Origin: CFX2 sp038328375
Lineage (GTDB): Bacteria; Chloroflexota; Anaerolineae; Aggregatilineales; Phototrophicaceae
Direction of reading: 5' to 3'
Assembly (NCBI GenBank): GCA_038328375.1
Contig: JBBQLX010000014.1
Location: 1-64,000, forward strand
Length of the DNA: 64,000 nucleotides
Position numbers and translations under genes: made by a program. The notes under the pieces were generated by a model, which saw only the letters and a program-made list of their open reading frames with translations, was not told the DNA's origin and did not search any database. Each line of letters begins with the position of its first letter. The stretch's first letter is position 1. Shown in pieces: positions 33,108 through 41,988 of this stretch.

Positions 33108-33136
33108 CGTTAGCAAACTCGTCTCGAAAGAGTTAC
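33108..33136. repeat. 29-bp repeat with small inverted arms (copy 2)
   Basis: Second copy of the sequence at 19478-19506, with AACTC and GAGTT arms. It lies in the 850-base gap upstream of the SDR gene, near further repeats. The 32950-33498 ORF over this region is not credible. Confidence 0.4.
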
Positions 33137-33279
33137 CAAAATGTAACCCATTCACCCAAATAATCCCTTATACTAAACTTATCTTTGTGTCCTTGTGCCT
33201 TGGAGTCTTTGTGTTAAATCTCTTCTCTCTGTATTTTCTCTGCGTCTTGGCGGTTCAACTGCATTTTACTTTGCATTTT

Positions 33280-33475
33280 CGGCGGAATGCTCCCTTACAA
33301 CCGCTGCAATGGCGCACCTCCGACAAAGCGGCGGACACAGGCGAGCCAGTCGCGGCGCTCAGCGGCATCAGCCGGGACACCACGCTGCATTTTGTGTCGA
33401 TTCAGCGGCTACACGCGAGCGTCCCGCCCGCCATTGCAGCGGAAGTATTGCAGAAGCTGCACAAAAATTGCCGTA
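33280..33475 (+). repeat. GC-rich intergenic repeat family, copy 2
   Basis: Begins GCATTTTCGGCGGAATGCTC, as copy 1 does, and continues with GGCGAGCCAGTCGCGGC and GATTCAGCGGC words. The later part (CAGCGGCATCAGCCG, GAAGTATTGCAG) agrees with the inverted copy at 56915-57130. It lies 70 bases before the SDR gene. Confidence 0.5.
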
Positions 33476-33542
33476 AAAATCTGAATACGATTCCTTAGTC
33501 AGTCAAACGAACAAATAGAACTTATTACAGGAGAAAACTGAT

Positions 33543-34325
33543 ATGGGACGTTTAAGTGGGAAAACAGCCGTGATAACGGGCGCAGGGAAAGGCATCGGAC
33601 GCGCATCAGCCTTGGCCTTAGCCCGCGAAGGCGCGAATGTGGTCATCACCGCCCGTACACAATCCGACCTTGAAGCACTGGCAATAGAAATAAAGGCCCT
33701 CGGCACGGGCGCTCAAACACTGGTCGTTCCGGCAGATGTCAGTGTTGAAGCCGATGTTGATCGCCTTGCACAATCCGCCTTCGCAACCTTTGGAGTCGTT
33801 GATATTCTGGTGAATAATGCCGGTACAGGTAAAAATGGAACAGTGGCTACCCTCACCACCGCCGATTACGACCACATCATGAACACCAATATGCGCTCGA
33901 CATGGCTCTGCACCAAAGCCTTCTTCCCGCCCATGATCGCCCGAAAATCGGGTAACGTCATTTTTGTAAGTTCGGTAGCCGGTTTGAACGGCCTGCCCAA
34001 CGAGCCGATTTACTGTTCAACCAAGTTCGCCCAAATGGGATTTGCCCAATCCATTGATTACGAAGCCTATCCCAATAACGTCAAAGTGAGTGTCATCGCT
34101 CCCGGTGGAACCAACACCCATTATGGCTTTGACAGCGGTACACGTACCCCCGGCGACCCCATGTTGGAAACCTATCACGAGTCAGAAGATGTGGCGGAGG
34201 CTGTCTTGTTCGCGGCTACTCAACCGCCCAAGTCACGGGTGTTTATGGTATGGATGCGCCCCATGAGCGAAGGGTTAGGGACAGGTGGTGGAAGCTACTT
34301 CAAAGGAATCGCCACCGAGGGATAA
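33543..34325 (+). CDS. Short-chain dehydrogenase/reductase
   Basis: 260 residues, a classical SDR that oxidises or reduces a small substrate with NAD(P). The cofactor motif is TGAGKGIG, with NNAG near residue 92, and the active site is YCSTK near residue 157 plus Ser in VSSVAG. An Arg at the end of the second strand (ITARTQSD) suggests NADP preference. The substrate cannot be told. ACAGGAG precedes the ATG. It is a single gene with a palindromic terminator after it. Confidence 0.92.
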   Translation: MGRLSGKTAVITGAGKGIGRASALALAREGANVVITARTQSDLEALAIEIKALGTGAQTLVVPADVSVEADVDRLAQSAFATFGVVDILVNNAGTGKNGTVATLTTADYDHIMNTNMRSTWLCTKAFFPPMIARKSGNVIFVSSVAGLNGLPNEPIYCSTKFAQMGFAQSIDYEAYPNNVKVSVIAPGGTNTHYGFDSGTRTPGDPMLETYHESEDVAEAVLFAATQPPKSRVFMVWMRPMSEGLGTGGGSYFKGIATEG

Positions 34326-34350
34326 AACGACTAACTAGAATACTTTTCAC

Positions 34351-34376
34351 GTAGGGGAGGGTCCGTGACCCTCCCG
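34351..34376 (+). terminator. TGTAGGG-type palindromic element
   Basis: CGTAGG leads to GGGAGGGTC-CGT-GACCCTCCC, a perfect 9-bp stem (34355-34375), 30 bases after the SDR stop and upstream of the end of the converging 34425 gene. Confidence 0.65.
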
Positions 34377-34424
34377 AATGGTTTCTTTTTTGCCTGTTAT
34401 AACAAAGAGGTTCATCGGATAACA

Positions 34425-34685
34425 TTAATATGCCGCTGGTACACCAATCTCCTGAACGTCGATCTTTACACCATCCAACTCCGCCGGAATCACCTCTGTG
34501 GGGGCAAGCTCGCTCATGGATCGCTTTTTATCGACTAAGACCACCAAACAAACGTCACTCGTATACGCGCCGTTTGTCTTCTGCAAACCGATAGCCACGC
34601 CCATCACATGCGGGATTTTGAGGAGCATCTCGGTATATTTGTTTTGTACCAATTGGGCCTTCGCCGTCTTTTCATCCTGTGACAT
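34425..34685 (-). CDS. Stand-alone copy of the protease N-terminal domain
   Basis: 86 residues with a consensus AGGAGG site. KIPHVMGVAIGLQKTNG, VLVDKKRSMSELAPTEVIPAEL and GVKIDVQEIGVPAAY match the first 75 residues of the serine protease encoded just upstream (34715-35812), with no protease domain attached. It begins 29 bases after the protease stop codon, so the two are likely in one transcript. The domain has a beta-rich ferredoxin-like look. It may bind or inhibit the protease, or a shared target; this is inference. Confidence 0.75.
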   Translation of the reverse strand: MSQDEKTAKAQLVQNKYTEMLLKIPHVMGVAIGLQKTNGAYTSDVCLVVLVDKKRSMSELAPTEVIPAELDGVKIDVQEIGVPAAY

Positions 34686-34714
34686 GCTAACCTCCTGAAT
34701 AAAGAATTGCTGAT

Positions 34715-35812
34715 TTAGAGGTTGATTTGCAACGCGCTCAATACCGCGTCGATAGGGTTGAAAATGGTTGACTGATCGGAGCCTGCAAACAGCAGTCCAA
34801 CCGCCACATTCGAAGAACCGTCAACCAACAATGAACCGGAGTCGCCACCTTGACTCATGGGCGTGGTGATAATTTGTCCCGTGAAACGCGCGGTACGGTT
34901 GCCATAAGCCACATTGACCGTTGCGTTCAGTAGGGTAATCGTTCCGGTTGTGTATCCTGTCGTGCGACCCGACTTACGCACAGCCAAACCTAAGGCTGCG
35001 GGTTTCGTGCCATGCACCTGCCCGATGCCTAAAATATCACCCGTAAACATGTTGGGATCAACGGGCTTGGCAAGGGCGCAGTCCACTTCATTCGACGGTG
35101 TTTGAGCTACCGCATTGACCGTACTCACAGCCTGTGGTTTGGTCGTCACAACCGCGCTAGCAGGCGCGACCCGTTGGTGTGAGCCAACCAGTGCAGCCGC
35201 CGCGTTAATCACCGAAACCACCCCATTCACCACTGTACAGCTACCTGTGCCACCCGGTGTGGGAGTCGGAGTTGGGGTCGGACTAGGTGTGGGTACTGGA
35301 ATATCGGGATCATCGACATAACGTAAGGTGACAAAGCGTTCCAGCCGCGCCACGACATCTGCCGGATTTTGACCACCATCTGCCGTACCCGGTTGCAGGA
35401 TGGGATCGCCCACCAACGAATCATTACTATTCGCAAGCACATGGTTATTGGAGAGGATGAGCTTTTCACCGGTAGTACGGTCAGTGACAATCGTGCCGAG
35501 CGTACCTGCTGTCACTTTATAATGACCAATACTCACACCGCTGGGGATTTCAGGGCGATAACGATCCCGTGGGCTGTCGTAGGCACGCAGATAACCGACT
35601 TCAACCACATCGGTTTTAACGCCGTTCACTTCTTTCGGTACCGATTCGGCTGCGGTGAGCGCTGCGCCCGGTACTTTGCGCTCCACCAAAACGACTACGG
35701 CGGGTTCGCCTACGCTGTTTTTAAGACCGATTGCCACGCCAACCACATTGGGTTTTGCCAACAATGAGTCCATAAAAATACGCTGCGCTTGAAGCACATC
35801 ATTTATCGCCAT
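34715..35812 (-). CDS. Nal1-like serine protease with N-terminal domain
   Basis: 365 residues from the ATG at 35812 (GGAGTAGGA upstream). Residues 1-75 are the domain also found alone at 34425. Residues about 90-360 are a chymotrypsin-fold protease: His in SNNHVLANSND near residue 124, Asp in DCALAKPVD, and Ser in GGDSGSLLVDG near residue 338. This set resembles the Nal1 / bacterial trypsin-like group. A Pro-Thr repeat (PTPTPTPTP) sits inside the protease domain as a surface loop. There is no signal peptide, so it appears cytoplasmic. Substrate unknown. Confidence 0.85.
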   Translation of the reverse strand: MAINDVLQAQRIFMDSLLAKPNVVGVAIGLKNSVGEPAVVVLVERKVPGAALTAAESVPKEVNGVKTDVVEVGYLRAYDSPRDRYRPEIPSGVSIGHYKVTAGTLGTIVTDRTTGEKLILSNNHVLANSNDSLVGDPILQPGTADGGQNPADVVARLERFVTLRYVDDPDIPVPTPSPTPTPTPTPGGTGSCTVVNGVVSVINAAAALVGSHQRVAPASAVVTTKPQAVSTVNAVAQTPSNEVDCALAKPVDPNMFTGDILGIGQVHGTKPAALGLAVRKSGRTTGYTTGTITLLNATVNVAYGNRTARFTGQIITTPMSQGGDSGSLLVDGSSNVAVGLLFAGSDQSTIFNPIDAVLSALQINL

Positions 35813-36060
35813 ATTTCCTACTCCCCATCCTAATAGGCACTTAACCTCAGCCACATTGTAGCACTCTTTAAGGGAGGGTGCTGAACGTCATTCCTTCGCA
35901 CACGCGGGAGTAGATTTTGTGTTAAACTCGGTCAGAAGTAATAAATTCGTGAGTTAGCCGAACTTTTGCACCGAGTTTGGGATATAGTATTAGCTTAATA
36001 TCACTCAGGGTCGGCTGCGCTTGATGAAGCATTGCATCCCCATTAAACAGGAGAATCGGT

Positions 36061-36897
36061 GTGAAAATACGAAGGATAGGTTTAATGTTAGGCCTGCTTT
36101 TAATGGGCGCGTGCAGTACATCCAGCCCTGTTAAGAAATTTGAAAAAGGCGACAATTTAGCCTTTTATGATTTTACGTCACCAGCCAGTTTTGAAGTGGG
36201 ATTATACGGCAATAATACAGCCCGTTTGGAAGTAGCCGATGGCGTATATAACATCCAGTTAAGTGCGGGTGACAACACCCTGTACTATGGGCAGTGGGGA
36301 GCCACGCTGAGTGATACCATTATTGAGGTAGGTGCAACCCAGACCAGCGCCGATCTCAACACAACCTATGGGGTGATGTGCCGGACACGCGGCAAGGTAG
36401 GACAAGTTGTTAAAGCCAATCCTGAAGCAACCACCGAAGCCACTGATCCAGCAGGCAGTGATACCATCATCGCCAGTGCGGACGCTACGGCTGAAGCAAC
36501 CGCTGAGATCACAGTCGAGCCAACGCGTGAAGCAACCGCCGAAGTGACTGCTCAACCCGGTACATCGGATAACACCTCGAATAACGGTGATGGTTATCTG
36601 TTCATGGTTCAAGGGAACGGACGTTACGCCATTCTGCGTTCGCAGGGTCATAAGATTACGCCGCTGGTCAACTGGACAACCTCCGATGTCATTAAGATGG
36701 GTGCGGCGCAAAACCGCATCAAAGCCGTGTGCGTAGGCAATTATCTGGCACTGTATGTGAACGACCAATTCCTCGCGGACACATCCGATGATTTGTACAC
36801 GAAAGGTCAAGTGGCTTTGGTAGGCGCATCGGCTGGACGAACAGGTATGAACGTGACATTTGATAACCTGTCGGTCTTCCAACCGAAGTCGGGTTAA
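36061..36897 (+). CDS. Lipoprotein with concanavalin-like fold
   Basis: 278 residues, GTG start after CAGGAGAATC. Residues 1-18 are a lipoprotein signal ending MGAC. The mature part has FYDFTSPASFEVG and ends VALVGASAGRTGMNVTFDNLSVFQ, typical of LamG/DUF1080-like carbohydrate-binding sandwiches split in two by an Ala/Thr/Glu linker (ATAEATAEITVEPT) around residues 120-175. It sits 8 bases before the next membrane protein gene. Ligand unknown; outside-facing lipoprotein. Confidence 0.7.
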   Translation: MKIRRIGLMLGLLLMGACSTSSPVKKFEKGDNLAFYDFTSPASFEVGLYGNNTARLEVADGVYNIQLSAGDNTLYYGQWGATLSDTIIEVGATQTSADLNTTYGVMCRTRGKVGQVVKANPEATTEATDPAGSDTIIASADATAEATAEITVEPTREATAEVTAQPGTSDNTSNNGDGYLFMVQGNGRYAILRSQGHKITPLVNWTTSDVIKMGAAQNRIKAVCVGNYLALYVNDQFLADTSDDLYTKGQVALVGASAGRTGMNVTFDNLSVFQPKSG

Positions 36898-36905
36898 ACG
36901 CACTT

Positions 36906-37670
36906 ATGATTGAAGCTGATCCTGTATTTGGCAAGGTTATTGCCAATTATCCCAGCGACCGTATACGCCTGATTGCACCCACAGTGGTGATTTCAGGCGT
37001 GGTTGCGGTTATCCTGAACGCTACACTGGCTGAAGTCGAGGCATGGTGGGGACCCGTTTTGACGGTCATCATTATGGCAGCAGTAGTTTTGGGAATGGGC
37101 TGGCGTGTGCTGCACTTCTGGAATCATGAAGTCGTGCTGTATGAAGAAGGCTTTAGCTACCGTGAAGGCGCACATCCGGTATTCTTCCTGTATCACGAAA
37201 TCCTGAGCGTCAGGCAGCAAGGCCAACGTTTGGCCTACTTCGGCGGACTCATCCGGCGCAGCACTTACCAGTTCACACTCACGACTCTGCGCGGCGAAGT
37301 CATGAAATTAGATAACCTTTACGTGCGGATCGAGGAAATGGGCGCACAGATCGAGAAGAAGATTTACGCGGTACTCGAACCGTATCTCAAAGAAGAAATG
37401 GCGAAGGGCGAGAAAATACCCTTCTCAAACAGCCTTCGACTGAGCAATGCTGGTCTGGAAGAAAAAGGCCGTGAACTCTCGTGGGAAGAATTTGATGGCT
37501 ACAAAATTAGCAGCGGGCAAATCGCCATTTTTGCCCAACCAGACCATATAACATGGTTAAGTATCCCACTACCCGAAGTCGATAACTTGCCTCTGCTAAT
37601 ACGTTGGCTTAAGCAGCGTGAATTTACCCCTCCCAGCATGATTACCGTCGAACCTAAACGCCCCGTTTAG
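36906..37670 (+). CDS. Two-helix membrane protein with large cytoplasmic region
   Basis: 254 residues. Two membrane helices at about 22-40 and 47-68, then a soluble domain rich in beta strands: EVVLYEEGFSYREG, RRSTYQFTLTTLRGEVMKL and a C-terminal KISSGQIAIFAQ. The pattern (a short hydrophobic pair, then a PH-like strand series) resembles DUF6585-type membrane proteins. It follows the lipoprotein gene by 8 bases and probably is in the same transcript. No catalytic motif is seen. Confidence 0.65.
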   Translation: MIEADPVFGKVIANYPSDRIRLIAPTVVISGVVAVILNATLAEVEAWWGPVLTVIIMAAVVLGMGWRVLHFWNHEVVLYEEGFSYREGAHPVFFLYHEILSVRQQGQRLAYFGGLIRRSTYQFTLTTLRGEVMKLDNLYVRIEEMGAQIEKKIYAVLEPYLKEEMAKGEKIPFSNSLRLSNAGLEEKGRELSWEEFDGYKISSGQIAIFAQPDHITWLSIPLPEVDNLPLLIRWLKQREFTPPSMITVEPKRPV

Positions 37671-37685
37671 ACTCGTTAGCAGCTG

Positions 37686-38270
37686 TCACTCAAGCGCCGT
37701 CAGCACCCGCTCATATAATGTTTCTTGAGGCGCTGTTTGGATCACCGGAAAATGAGCGTATTTTGCCTGTTTGTCTAGTTCGCACCCAAATTGAAAAGAG
37801 AATTCTGCCTGTTTATCAGTACCTTCACCGGTATAGTTTCCCCTTTGCCGATGAACATCGGTTACAGAGAGATTATCTTTAGTATCACGTAGAAATACAG
37901 CTTTCACCTTTGCTAAGTCTCTATGAGCAAGCAACTCCGGCAGAATACCATCCCCCTCAAAGATAACTGGCTCATCGCATAAAATATGTTTGGTAATCAG
38001 TTCATTCAGGGCAGGCCACAGCCCCTTTGCTACATTCACCAACTTATTGACCAACTGCGAAGGGTCATTCGCCTCTAGATAATCGGGATGATCGAGAAAA
38101 TAAAAGAGATCAGGGTGCTTTTCTCGGTCAACAATCTGTTGCAGAGCTATTCGAATATCATCCACTTCCATCAAAGGAATCTGATAATATAAGACTAACT
38201 GCCGTGCCAAATAGGATTTTCCCGTAGCCGAGCTTCCGCCTATGAGCAGGACTGTCCAATCCGGTCGCAT
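37686..38270 (-). CDS. P-loop kinase (2-phosphoglycerate kinase-like)
   Basis: 194 residues with a GGAGGAC ribosome site. The Walker A motif is GGSSATGKS near residue 11. Further features are EVDDIRIALQQIV and PVIFEGDGILPE, where Asp/Glu in the second block fits a Walker B position, and a C-terminal arginine-rich lid-like segment (HRQRGNYTG). It resembles small ATP-dependent kinases such as 2-phosphoglycerate kinase and zeta-toxin relatives. The substrate is not known. No antitoxin gene lies beside it, so a toxin role is unlikely. Confidence 0.7.
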   Translation of the reverse strand: MRPDWTVLLIGGSSATGKSYLARQLVLYYQIPLMEVDDIRIALQQIVDREKHPDLFYFLDHPDYLEANDPSQLVNKLVNVAKGLWPALNELITKHILCDEPVIFEGDGILPELLAHRDLAKVKAVFLRDTKDNLSVTDVHRQRGNYTGEGTDKQAEFSFQFGCELDKQAKYAHFPVIQTAPQETLYERVLTALE

Positions 38271-38466
38271 GTCTGTCCTCCAGTCAAAAGAACCAACAAA
38301 GACTATTGTAGCAATCCCTCAATAACCTTGCGTCGAAATCCGCACCTCTCCCGCTTATTTGTCATTCGGGCAGGGCTATCCTGACCATTCGTGCAGTAGA
38401 CGTGCGTTCATATGTTCTGTATGATTTGCCTATCTTAATCCTAATATTTGAATATGGAGGCCAACC

Positions 38467-40413
38467 ATGCATGATGGCGGTTGGTGGGTTTACGCTTGGG
38501 GTGGTTCACAAGAAAAAGGCACGGGTGTTACGTGGCCTTTGGTTAAACGGGTACTCGGTTATGCCCGTCCTTATTGGAACAAAATTGCAATTACGCTGGT
38601 CACAATTCTCATCACGACAGGTTTGGGCTTGCTCACGCCGCTTATTTTTCGTGATCTGATCGACAATGCGCTGCCAAAAGGCGATGTGCAGCGGCTCAAT
38701 GTGCTAGCGTTGGGTCTGATACTCATCCCGATTGTGGTGAGTCTGGTCGGCATGTATACGCGTCTGCTCAATGCAGCCATTGGCGAAGGTGTCATTTTTG
38801 ACCTGCGGACAGCCCTTTATAGCCATCTGCAACACATGTCATTACGCTTCTTCACCAACACCAAAGTAGGCGAGTTGATGAGCCGCCTCAACAACGATGT
38901 GGTGAATGCCCAATCAGCCATCAGCGACACGATTGTGACGATGGTGGTCAATGTGGTGCAGGTTGTAGCCGTGATGGGAGTCATGCTGACATTGGACTGG
39001 CGGCTGACCATTATGAGCGTAGCCGTGCTGCCCGTGTTCATCGTTATTGCCCGCAAGCGCGGTGGTAAATTGCGGTCTATCCGGCGCGAAGGCATGGAAT
39101 ACAACGCGCAGATGAATGCCATGATGAACGAAACATTGAACATCGGTGGCACACTGTTGGTGAAACTCTTCGGACGTGGCACATTGGAAACTGAACGCTT
39201 TGCGAACCGCGCGGGCAAAGTCCGTGACATTGGTGTGCGCGAGGCTTATCTTGGCAACCAGTTCTGGGTGATCGTCGGCATGGTCGGCGTAGTTGGCACA
39301 GCCGTCGTCTATTGGGTCGGTGGGCATCTGGTACTGGATGGCGTGTTCAGCATCGGCACGATTGTGGCTTTCAGTGCTTATCTCGGTCAGCTTTATGGCC
39401 CATTGCAATCACTCACCAATTCACCGGTCATTTTTGCGCGGTCAATGGTCAGCTTTGAGCGTGTCTTTGAAGTGATCGACCTGCCGCTGGATATTATCGA
39501 GAAGCCGGACGCAGTTCCCCTAAAAGATGTTCGTGGTGAGCTAACCTTCGAACATGTCAATTTCAGATACGACATCCGTGCTGAAAATCTGCTCATGGAA
39601 GTGAATCGTCCCGGACGCATGGACAGCATCAAAAATGTGATGTCGTTGGATGGCGAAGGTAAAACAGCTAAAGTGCCAACTAACGGCGAGGCCGACTCGC
39701 CGCACACACAAGCACGAGAAGCCGCGCTGGATGATGTATCGTTTACCATCCAACCGGGGCAACTGGTGGCGCTGGTTGGCCCAAGCGGTGCGGGCAAAAC
39801 CACCATGACTTATCTCATCCCACGTCTTTATGACCCAACTGACGGTCGCATTTTGATTGACGGTCACGATCTGCGCGATGTGACGCTTGAATCATTGGCT
39901 GGACAAATCGGCATGGTGACACAGGAAACGCACCTGTTTCACGATACCATCCGTACCAACCTGCTCTATGCCAAAATCGACGCGACCCAAGCTGAGATTG
40001 AAGCAGCCTGTAAAGCAGCCAATATTCACGACTACATCATGGGACTAGCCGATGGTTACGACTCGGTGGTCGGTGAACGTGGTTATCGCCTCAGCGGTGG
40101 TGAGAAGCAGCGCCTTGCGATTGCGCGTGTCATCCTCAAGAATCCGCGTATTCTGGTGCTGGACGAAGCCACCAGCCACCTCGACAGCCAATCCGAAGCG
40201 CTGATTCAGGATGCGCTCAAGACGGTTATGGCGGGACGCACCAGTCTCGTCATTGCCCATCGCCTGAGTACCATTCTAGCGGCTGACCAAATCCTTGTGA
40301 TGGATCGTGGGCAAACGGTTGAACGTGGCACACATCAAGAACTGCTGGAACAAGGTGGCCTTTACGCCGATTTGTACGAAACACAGTTCAAAGGTGAGCG
40401 TGAGATGGTGTAA
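38467..40413 (+). CDS. ABC exporter (fused permease and ATPase)
   Basis: 648 residues with a GGAGG site 7 bases upstream. Residues about 30-330 hold six membrane helices of an exporter-type ABC permease. Residues about 350-645 are the ATPase: Walker A GPSGAGKTT, signature LSGGEKQR, Walker B ILVLDEATSHLD, and the H-loop IAHRLS. About 45 residues are inserted at 375-420, between the first strands of the ATPase and the Walker A segment (VNRPGRMDSIKNVMSL and following), which most exporters lack. It acts as a homodimer or with a partner; substrate unknown. Confidence 0.95.
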   Translation: MHDGGWWVYAWGGSQEKGTGVTWPLVKRVLGYARPYWNKIAITLVTILITTGLGLLTPLIFRDLIDNALPKGDVQRLNVLALGLILIPIVVSLVGMYTRLLNAAIGEGVIFDLRTALYSHLQHMSLRFFTNTKVGELMSRLNNDVVNAQSAISDTIVTMVVNVVQVVAVMGVMLTLDWRLTIMSVAVLPVFIVIARKRGGKLRSIRREGMEYNAQMNAMMNETLNIGGTLLVKLFGRGTLETERFANRAGKVRDIGVREAYLGNQFWVIVGMVGVVGTAVVYWVGGHLVLDGVFSIGTIVAFSAYLGQLYGPLQSLTNSPVIFARSMVSFERVFEVIDLPLDIIEKPDAVPLKDVRGELTFEHVNFRYDIRAENLLMEVNRPGRMDSIKNVMSLDGEGKTAKVPTNGEADSPHTQAREAALDDVSFTIQPGQLVALVGPSGAGKTTMTYLIPRLYDPTDGRILIDGHDLRDVTLESLAGQIGMVTQETHLFHDTIRTNLLYAKIDATQAEIEAACKAANIHDYIMGLADGYDSVVGERGYRLSGGEKQRLAIARVILKNPRILVLDEATSHLDSQSEALIQDALKTVMAGRTSLVIAHRLSTILAADQILVMDRGQTVERGTHQELLEQGGLYADLYETQFKGEREMV

Positions 40414-40459
40414 AATAAGCGCCATTTGATTGCCAGCTTATTTTACGGAACATCATCAC

Positions 40460-40831
40460 ATGGCTGATCCACTTTATTTTGCTTGCGGCTGGGTAATCCG
40501 CCCCGACACGGACTATGACGCATTGATGCACTCGGCGGGCGAATGCGGCTGTGAACTGGTCGCAGTCGCCCCCATCAACATGACACAGCAGGGATTCGCG
40601 GTGATGACTTTTGCTGTGCGTACAACCGAAGAAGCCAATCTCGTCAACTTCATTCGCCAGTACCAGCCGGAAATGGGGTTGACACACTGGTATGGTGTGC
40701 CTGAGTCGTACTATGAACAAGGCACACCACTTTATGTCGAACTGATTCCCGAAGACATTCGCACCCAATGGTTAGCAGGTCTGAATGCCTACGGCAAGCA
40801 CAACGACGAGCAGCGTAAGAAACTAAACTAG
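40460..40831 (+). CDS. Hypothetical protein
   Basis: About 123 residues from the ATG at 40460; a TTG start at 40430 is possible. MADPLYFACGWVIRPDTDYDALMHSAGECG and later FIRQYQPEMGLTHWYGVPES read as a small alpha/beta domain with three cysteines near the start. No signal peptide. It follows the ABC gene by 46 bases and may be in its transcript. Not recognised. Confidence 0.5.
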   Translation: MADPLYFACGWVIRPDTDYDALMHSAGECGCELVAVAPINMTQQGFAVMTFAVRTTEEANLVNFIRQYQPEMGLTHWYGVPESYYEQGTPLYVELIPEDIRTQWLAGLNAYGKHNDEQRKKLN

Positions 40832-40906
40832 AGCCACGTACACCGTATTTGCCCCGGCCCTTATTTGCCCACATAATGACTCTACCGCTTTAAGCTGGGA
40901 GGCAAT

Positions 40907-41884
40907 ATGAAACACAATCGTTTAGCAGTGCTTATCAGTATTTTGATGTTCACAGGTGTTTTCACTTTGTTGGCGCAGTCCAACACAGGGAAGCAATACA
41001 GTACTAAAGATATTGACTGGCGCGTACATGCCACAGTTGATTATTTAGCTGGTGCTAAAGGTGCCAACGCATTTCTGAATGTGTCAGCAGATACAGATGG
41101 CAAAATATATGTCGCTAATTATTCAAACATTCTGATTATTGATGCAAAAACTGGAAAAACCTTAAACTCTATGCATGATGAGAGCAACACTATCATCCAA
41201 TATGATGATGTTGCGCCTACCAAAGATGGCAATTTCTGGATTGCTGACAGCAAGAGTATTGTTTATCTGGTCGACTCAACGGGGAAAATCCTATCAAATG
41301 TCGTTTTTAAGACATCACCGGGCATCAATGAGCGACGTCCAATAGAGGTAGAAGTGGACGTAGAGGGTAACTTATACGTTTTATACACCAGCAACGCATT
41401 GCAGATTCAAGTTTTCACATCCAAAGGTGAATATGTGCGTTCCATCCTCACTGGAACAGGCAATCTTATGGGAATCAGTCATTTTACTGTCGCACCGGAT
41501 GGCACCCTATTTGTAGAGGGAAATGGCGTTGGCTGGATTGCCGACGATAACGGCAAACCAATAATCAAAGAATTCGCGCCAGACTTTATGAAGCAGAACA
41601 ATTTTATCCAGTATAGGGGCGTGGTTGTCGACCCGGACGGAAATGTCTACTTTAGTGCTGGCGCAGATATGGACAAGGCCACATCAATCTTTAAACTTGA
41701 TAAAAATGGCAATCTGCTCGCACAATATGGTAAAGGACAAGAACGTAAGAATTGGGGGAATGATTTTGGAACTGACGAACTCTCGTTTACGGTTTCACTA
41801 GCTTTAGATGCTAACGGGGCGCTCATCATCTCCGATACCAACAACGTGTACAGTCAACTTATTAAAATTAATATGCAAGATTAG
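40907..41884 (+). CDS. Secreted NHL/SMP-30-like beta-propeller
   Basis: 325 residues with a GGGAGG site. Residues 1-24 are a signal peptide (FTGVFTLLAQS). The rest repeats D-x-D/N-G-x-(L/I/V)-Y/F strands (DTDGKIYVANYSN, APDGTLFVEGNG, DPDGNVYFSAG, DANGALIISDTN), typical of a six-bladed NHL or SMP-30-like propeller outside the cell. It is richer in A and T than its neighbours. It has no catalytic signature that I can see. Confidence 0.75.
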   Translation: MKHNRLAVLISILMFTGVFTLLAQSNTGKQYSTKDIDWRVHATVDYLAGAKGANAFLNVSADTDGKIYVANYSNILIIDAKTGKTLNSMHDESNTIIQYDDVAPTKDGNFWIADSKSIVYLVDSTGKILSNVVFKTSPGINERRPIEVEVDVEGNLYVLYTSNALQIQVFTSKGEYVRSILTGTGNLMGISHFTVAPDGTLFVEGNGVGWIADDNGKPIIKEFAPDFMKQNNFIQYRGVVVDPDGNVYFSAGADMDKATSIFKLDKNGNLLAQYGKGQERKNWGNDFGTDELSFTVSLALDANGALIISDTNNVYSQLIKINMQD

Positions 41885-41898
41885 CCTATCGGTATATC

Positions 41899-41928
41899 GG
41901 GGAGCGGTCATTCTGGCTCTCCCCTACA
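41899..41928. terminator. TGTAGGG-type palindromic element, inverted
   Basis: GGGGAGC and GCTCTCCCCTACA form a stem; read on the minus strand it starts TGTAGGGG like the others. It lies 15 bases after the stop of the propeller gene. Only the arm next to the lead word is well kept. Confidence 0.5.
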
Positions 41929-41988
41929 GAATTAGACTGGCCTCTGCTATCCTTCTAGCAACGCTAAACTATCCATAACAAACATCAT

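Noticed and set aside
32950..33498. 182-residue open frame on the plus strand
   Set aside because: It runs through two dispersed repeats, has odd composition and a weak start; not coding.
37686..38270. Zeta toxin
   Set aside because: There is no epsilon-like antitoxin nearby, and the motifs fit a small metabolite kinase at least as well.
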